A DNA stretch of 64,000 bases from Calditrichia bacterium (GTDB lineage Bacteria > Calditrichota > Calditrichia > RBG-13-44-9 > J075), in assembly GCA_028284445.1 (NCBI GenBank), contig JANQRS010000012.1:124001-188000 (forward strand), given 5' to 3'. The position numbers and the translations under genes were made by a program. Of this stretch, positions 61,791 to 64,000 are shown one piece after another (the stretch's first letter is position 1; the number at the start of each line of letters is the position of its first letter). Below the pieces are notes generated by a model. It was not told where the DNA came from. It worked only from the letters and a program-made list of their open reading frames with translations, and did not search any database.

Positions 61791-62438
61791 TCACTTATTT
61801 TTCTTGTAGAAAAGGCAAACTGAATTCAACATACATTCTTCACATTTGGGCTTTTGAGCCTTGCATACTTGTCGGCCATGCCAAATGAGCCAATGATGTG
61901 CCGCGGCCCATTTCTCTTCAGGTATATGCTTCATCAAATGCTCTTCGGTAAGCACCACATTTTTGGCATTTGCCAGCCCCAAACGATTTGACACGCGGAA
62001 CACGTGGGTATCAACTGCAATTGCCGGCGTACCAAATGCCACGCTGACAACCACATTGGCCGTTTTTCGGCCTACTCCGGGGAGCTTCACCAATTCGTCA
62101 CGTTCACGAGGGATCTCTCCCCCATAGTCCTCGACAATAATTTTTGAGGTGGCGTGGACGTTTTTTGCCTTGTTGCGATAAAGTCCAACGCGCTTGATCT
62201 TTTCCTCCAGCGCTTCAAGGGAGAGCGCAGCAAGCGCTGCAGCATCGGGATGTTCAGCAAACAGCGGCGTGGTAATTTTGTTCACCTGATCGTCGGTGCT
62301 TTGCGCCGACATAATCGTAGCGATCAATAGCTGAAAGGGGGTATCAAATGTTAGCGCTGTGGTGGTATCCCCATAGGTCTCTTCAAGGCGATCCAGCACC
62401 CAATCTCGATCTTTCTTCTTCAGGAACATCGGAGGCAT
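61791..62438 (-). CDS. nth: Endonuclease III
   Basis: A 215-residue DNA glycosylase/AP lyase that removes oxidised pyrimidines in base-excision repair. The helix-hairpin-helix is 'LPGVGRKTANVVVSVAFG' with catalytic Lys125; the catalytic Asp is Asp143 ('AIAVDTHVFRVSNRLGL'). The C-terminal [4Fe-4S] site has Cys192, 199, 202 and 208 with the C-x6-C-x2-C-x5-C spacing of E. coli Nth. The length is normal for the family. It is the last gene of the glyA-lrp-nth operon, starting 10 bases after the lrp stop. Confidence 0.97.
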   Translation of the reverse strand: MPPMFLKKKDRDWVLDRLEETYGDTTTALTFDTPFQLLIATIMSAQSTDDQVNKITTPLFAEHPDAAALAALSLEALEEKIKRVGLYRNKAKNVHATSKIIVEDYGGEIPRERDELVKLPGVGRKTANVVVSVAFGTPAIAVDTHVFRVSNRLGLANAKNVVLTEEHLMKHIPEEKWAAAHHWLIWHGRQVCKAQKPKCEECMLNSVCLFYKKNK

Positions 62439-62448
62439 CTTTCATCGG

Positions 62449-62979
62449 TCAGTCTGAATTTTGCGGCGAATAGAGTAAATGCAGGTTGGGCTGCGCCACT
62501 TTAAACATCTTGAGATACATATTGGTCATGGTATGATGAACACCTTCAATGTTGAGAATTTTTTCATTCATCAACTGGGTCAGATGCTCATTATCCCGGC
62601 ACATCACGTTGACCTCAAGGTCGAACTCGCCGGAGATCTGCGCAATGAAGCTGACTTCCGGAAGCTGCGAGATTTCTGCGGCCACCGATTCAATTTTGAT
62701 TGCCGGGCGAATGGCCAGGAATATTTGCGCATAGGCATTGAAGCCAATCTGATTGGGATCAACCTGCCCGAAGATCATCAGCACTTTCTCATCCAGCAAG
62801 CGCGCCAGGCGTTTGCGAATAGTGCCGACGGATGTCCCCAATTCCCGGGCCATGTCAGTAAGCGACATCCGTCCATCTTCGATCAGATGTTCCATAATAT
62901 CCAGGTCAAGCGCATCCAAAGCGCTGCGGCGCTTTCCGGCACTTTTTTGCGTCTCTGCAAATCTTTGGTTTTTCTTCAC
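62449..62979 (-). CDS. Lrp/AsnC-family transcriptional regulator
   Basis: A 176-residue DNA-binding regulator: N-terminal winged HTH (about 20-75, 'LDIMEHLIEDGRMSLTDMAR', 'SVGTIRKRLARLLDEKVL') and a C-terminal RAM (amino-acid binding, about 85-165) domain ('AQISGEFDLEVNVMCRD'). GTG 62979 is preferred to TTG 62982 because AAGGAG is five bases upstream of it. This ribosome-binding site overlaps the stop region of glyA, so translation is coupled. Regulation of amino-acid or one-carbon genes is likely (inference). Confidence 0.93.
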   Translation of the reverse strand: MKKNQRFAETQKSAGKRRSALDALDLDIMEHLIEDGRMSLTDMARELGTSVGTIRKRLARLLDEKVLMIFGQVDPNQIGFNAYAQIFLAIRPAIKIESVAAEISQLPEVSFIAQISGEFDLEVNVMCRDNEHLTQLMNEKILNIEGVHHTMTNMYLKMFKVAQPNLHLLYSPQNSD

Positions 62980-62988
62980 CAAAGCTCC

Positions 62989-64000
62989 TTATGCAAAATC
63001 ATACAAGGGAAACTTGTCGCAAAGCGCTTCCACTTCACCGGCAATCTGCTGGTAAACATGTTTATTGTCCATATTTTTCAGAACACGGTCGATCAGTTGC
63101 CCAACTTCCTTCATCTGGGCTTCCTTAAATCCGCGGGTTGTTAATGCTGCGGTTCCCAGGCGAATCCCGCTGGTAACAAATGGACTGCGCTTATCAAAGG
63201 GCACCATATTTTTGTTAACCGTAATGCCAGCCTCATGAAGCGCATTCTCTGCATCGCGGCCGGTGATATCTACATCCGTCAGGTCAACCAACATCACATG
63301 GTTATCCGTTCCGCCGGAAACAATCTTGTACCCCATGCCGACAAGCTCATCGGCGAGCGCTTGCGCATTATCGACTACCTGTTGCGCATACGCTTTGAAA
63401 GCCGGATCCAATGCTTCTTTAAAAGCGATGGCCTTGGCGGCTATAACATGCATCAAGGGACCGCCCTGGACACCAGGCATGACATTGCTGTCCAGCAGTT
63501 CGGAAACATTCTTGACTCGCCCGGATTTTGGTGCAACAACGCCCATATCGTTTTGCATATCCTTTCCCATCAAAATCATTCCGCCACGCGGTCCTCTGAG
63601 GGTCTTATGGGTTGTGGTCGTTACCACATGGCAATGCGGCAAAGGTGAAGGATGGATACCTGCAGCCACCAGACCTGCGGGATGGGCCATGTCGGCCCAC
63701 AAGATCGCCCCTACTTCATCGGCAATTTCACGAAACCGTTCAAAGTCCGGGAAGCGGCTATAGGCGCTGGCGCCCACAACAATCATTCTCGGCTTCTGTT
63801 CACGTGCCTTGGCGGCAACGTCATCCATATCAATATAGCCGGTATCTTCGCGAACGCCATAAGGCACTGCATTGTAAATTTGGCCGGAGAAGTTCACATG
63901 ACTCCCGTGTGTTAGATGTCCACCGTGAGCCAGGTTCATGCCCAGGATGGTATCTCCGGGTTTACAAAAGGTAAAATAAACGGCCATGTTAGCCTGTGCC
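62989..64000 (-). CDS. glyA: Serine hydroxymethyltransferase, N-terminus beyond window
   Basis: A PLP-dependent enzyme that interconverts serine and glycine with tetrahydrofolate, supplying one-carbon units. The frame runs to the window edge, so about 85-100 N-terminal residues are missing; the first visible in-frame residues are 'AQANMAVYF', typical of the family. The PLP-binding lysine is in '[16 protein letters not shown]', preceded by '[15 protein letters not shown]'. The substrate-binding block '[15 protein letters not shown]' is intact. It is the first visible gene of the glyA-lrp-nth operon. Confidence 0.97.
   Translation of the reverse strand, partial: AQANMAVYFTFCKPGDTILGMNLAHGGHLTHGSHVNFSGQIYNAVPYGVREDTGYIDMDDVAAKAREQKPRMIVVGASAYSRFPDFERFREIADEVGAILWADMAHPAGLVAAGIHPSPLPHCHVVTTTTHKTLRGPRGGMILMGKDMQNDMGVVAPKSGRVKNVSELLDSNVMPGVQGGPLMHVIAAKAIAFKEALDPAFKAYAQQVVDNAQALADELVGMGYKIVSGGTDNHVMLVDLTDVDITGRDAENALHEAGITVNKNMVPFDKRSPFVTSGIRLGTAALTTRGFKEAQMKEVGQLIDRVLKNMDNKHVYQQIAGEVEALCDKFPLYDFA

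Noticed and set aside
1..64000. CRISPR array or cas genes near the CHAT/sigma locus
   Set aside because: The CHAT-sigma combination made me look for a type III-E system. No repeat-spacer array and no gRAMP/Cas gene is present, so the comparison is by analogy only.
1..64000. tRNA and rRNA genes
   Set aside because: No T-loop-like GGTTCRAATCC blocks with a matching acceptor stem were found by eye.

Overview
The window looks like chromosomal DNA from a Gram-negative bacterium of the FCB group, most like Calditrichota/KSB1/Ignavibacteria-type lineages. This is judged from content only, since no rRNA or other phylogenetic marker is present. The reasons are: eight secreted proteins end in the 'QNYPNPFNP...SG(V/I)Y-Y-L...RKMLL(I)R' type IX-secretion / FlgD-Ig-like tail; there are DUF5916 outer-membrane barrels, MacB/FtsX permeases of the ~780-residue FCB type, and a one-polypeptide hybrid two-component regulator with an AraC output domain. 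No tRNA, rRNA, CRISPR array, insertion sequence or prophage was seen.

Layout. 1-9.4 kb: two FtsX/MacB permeases (the first cut by the window edge), a beta-barrel protein, a serine hydrolase lipoprotein, a cold-shock protein and an S41-like secreted peptidase. 9.5-14.3 kb: a tandem-AP2 DNA-binding protein, a zinc-ribbon/TPR/TonB-C fusion, and a NarL-type kinase/regulator pair behind a spacer with phased repeats. 14.4-24.4 kb: a secreted-protein island read on the minus strand, in which a two-gene unit (sialidase-fold + cohesin + dockerin protein, followed by a 275-residue cohesin + sorting-tail protein) occurs twice in tandem, headed by a Ycf48-like propeller. 25-29.7 kb: the hybrid two-component regulator and a globin. 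30-40.8 kb: secreted propellers, a lipoprotein and two DUF5916 barrels. 41.1-45.8 kb: an exported TPR-CHAT protease convergent with a sigma factor / membrane-protein operon. 46-49.9 kb: a duplicated-domain protein, a membrane protein and three lipoproteins. 50-51.8 kb: a second kinase/regulator pair. 52-59.7 kb: an MmpS-like protein, secreted proteins, barrels, a geranylgeranyl-reductase/ferredoxin operon and a secreted arylsulfotransferase-like protein. 60-64 kb: a TPR protein and the glyA-lrp-nth operon (glyA cut by the window edge).

How the genes may work together. The dockerin proteins carry their own cohesin, and the small cohesin proteins carry a surface-sorting tail, so the island could encode a small surface assembly held together by cohesin-dockerin contacts (inference). 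The CHAT protease, sigma factor and single-pass membrane protein suggest a proteolysis-controlled sigma switch, comparable in parts to the CHAT/Csx30/sigma module of type III-E CRISPR but without any CRISPR component (inference).

A family of GC-rich palindromes (arms like CCCCCTCTATCCCCC around TTCGAA or CCCGGG) lies in at least five intergenic gaps, with two more degenerate copies, mainly beside secreted-protein genes.
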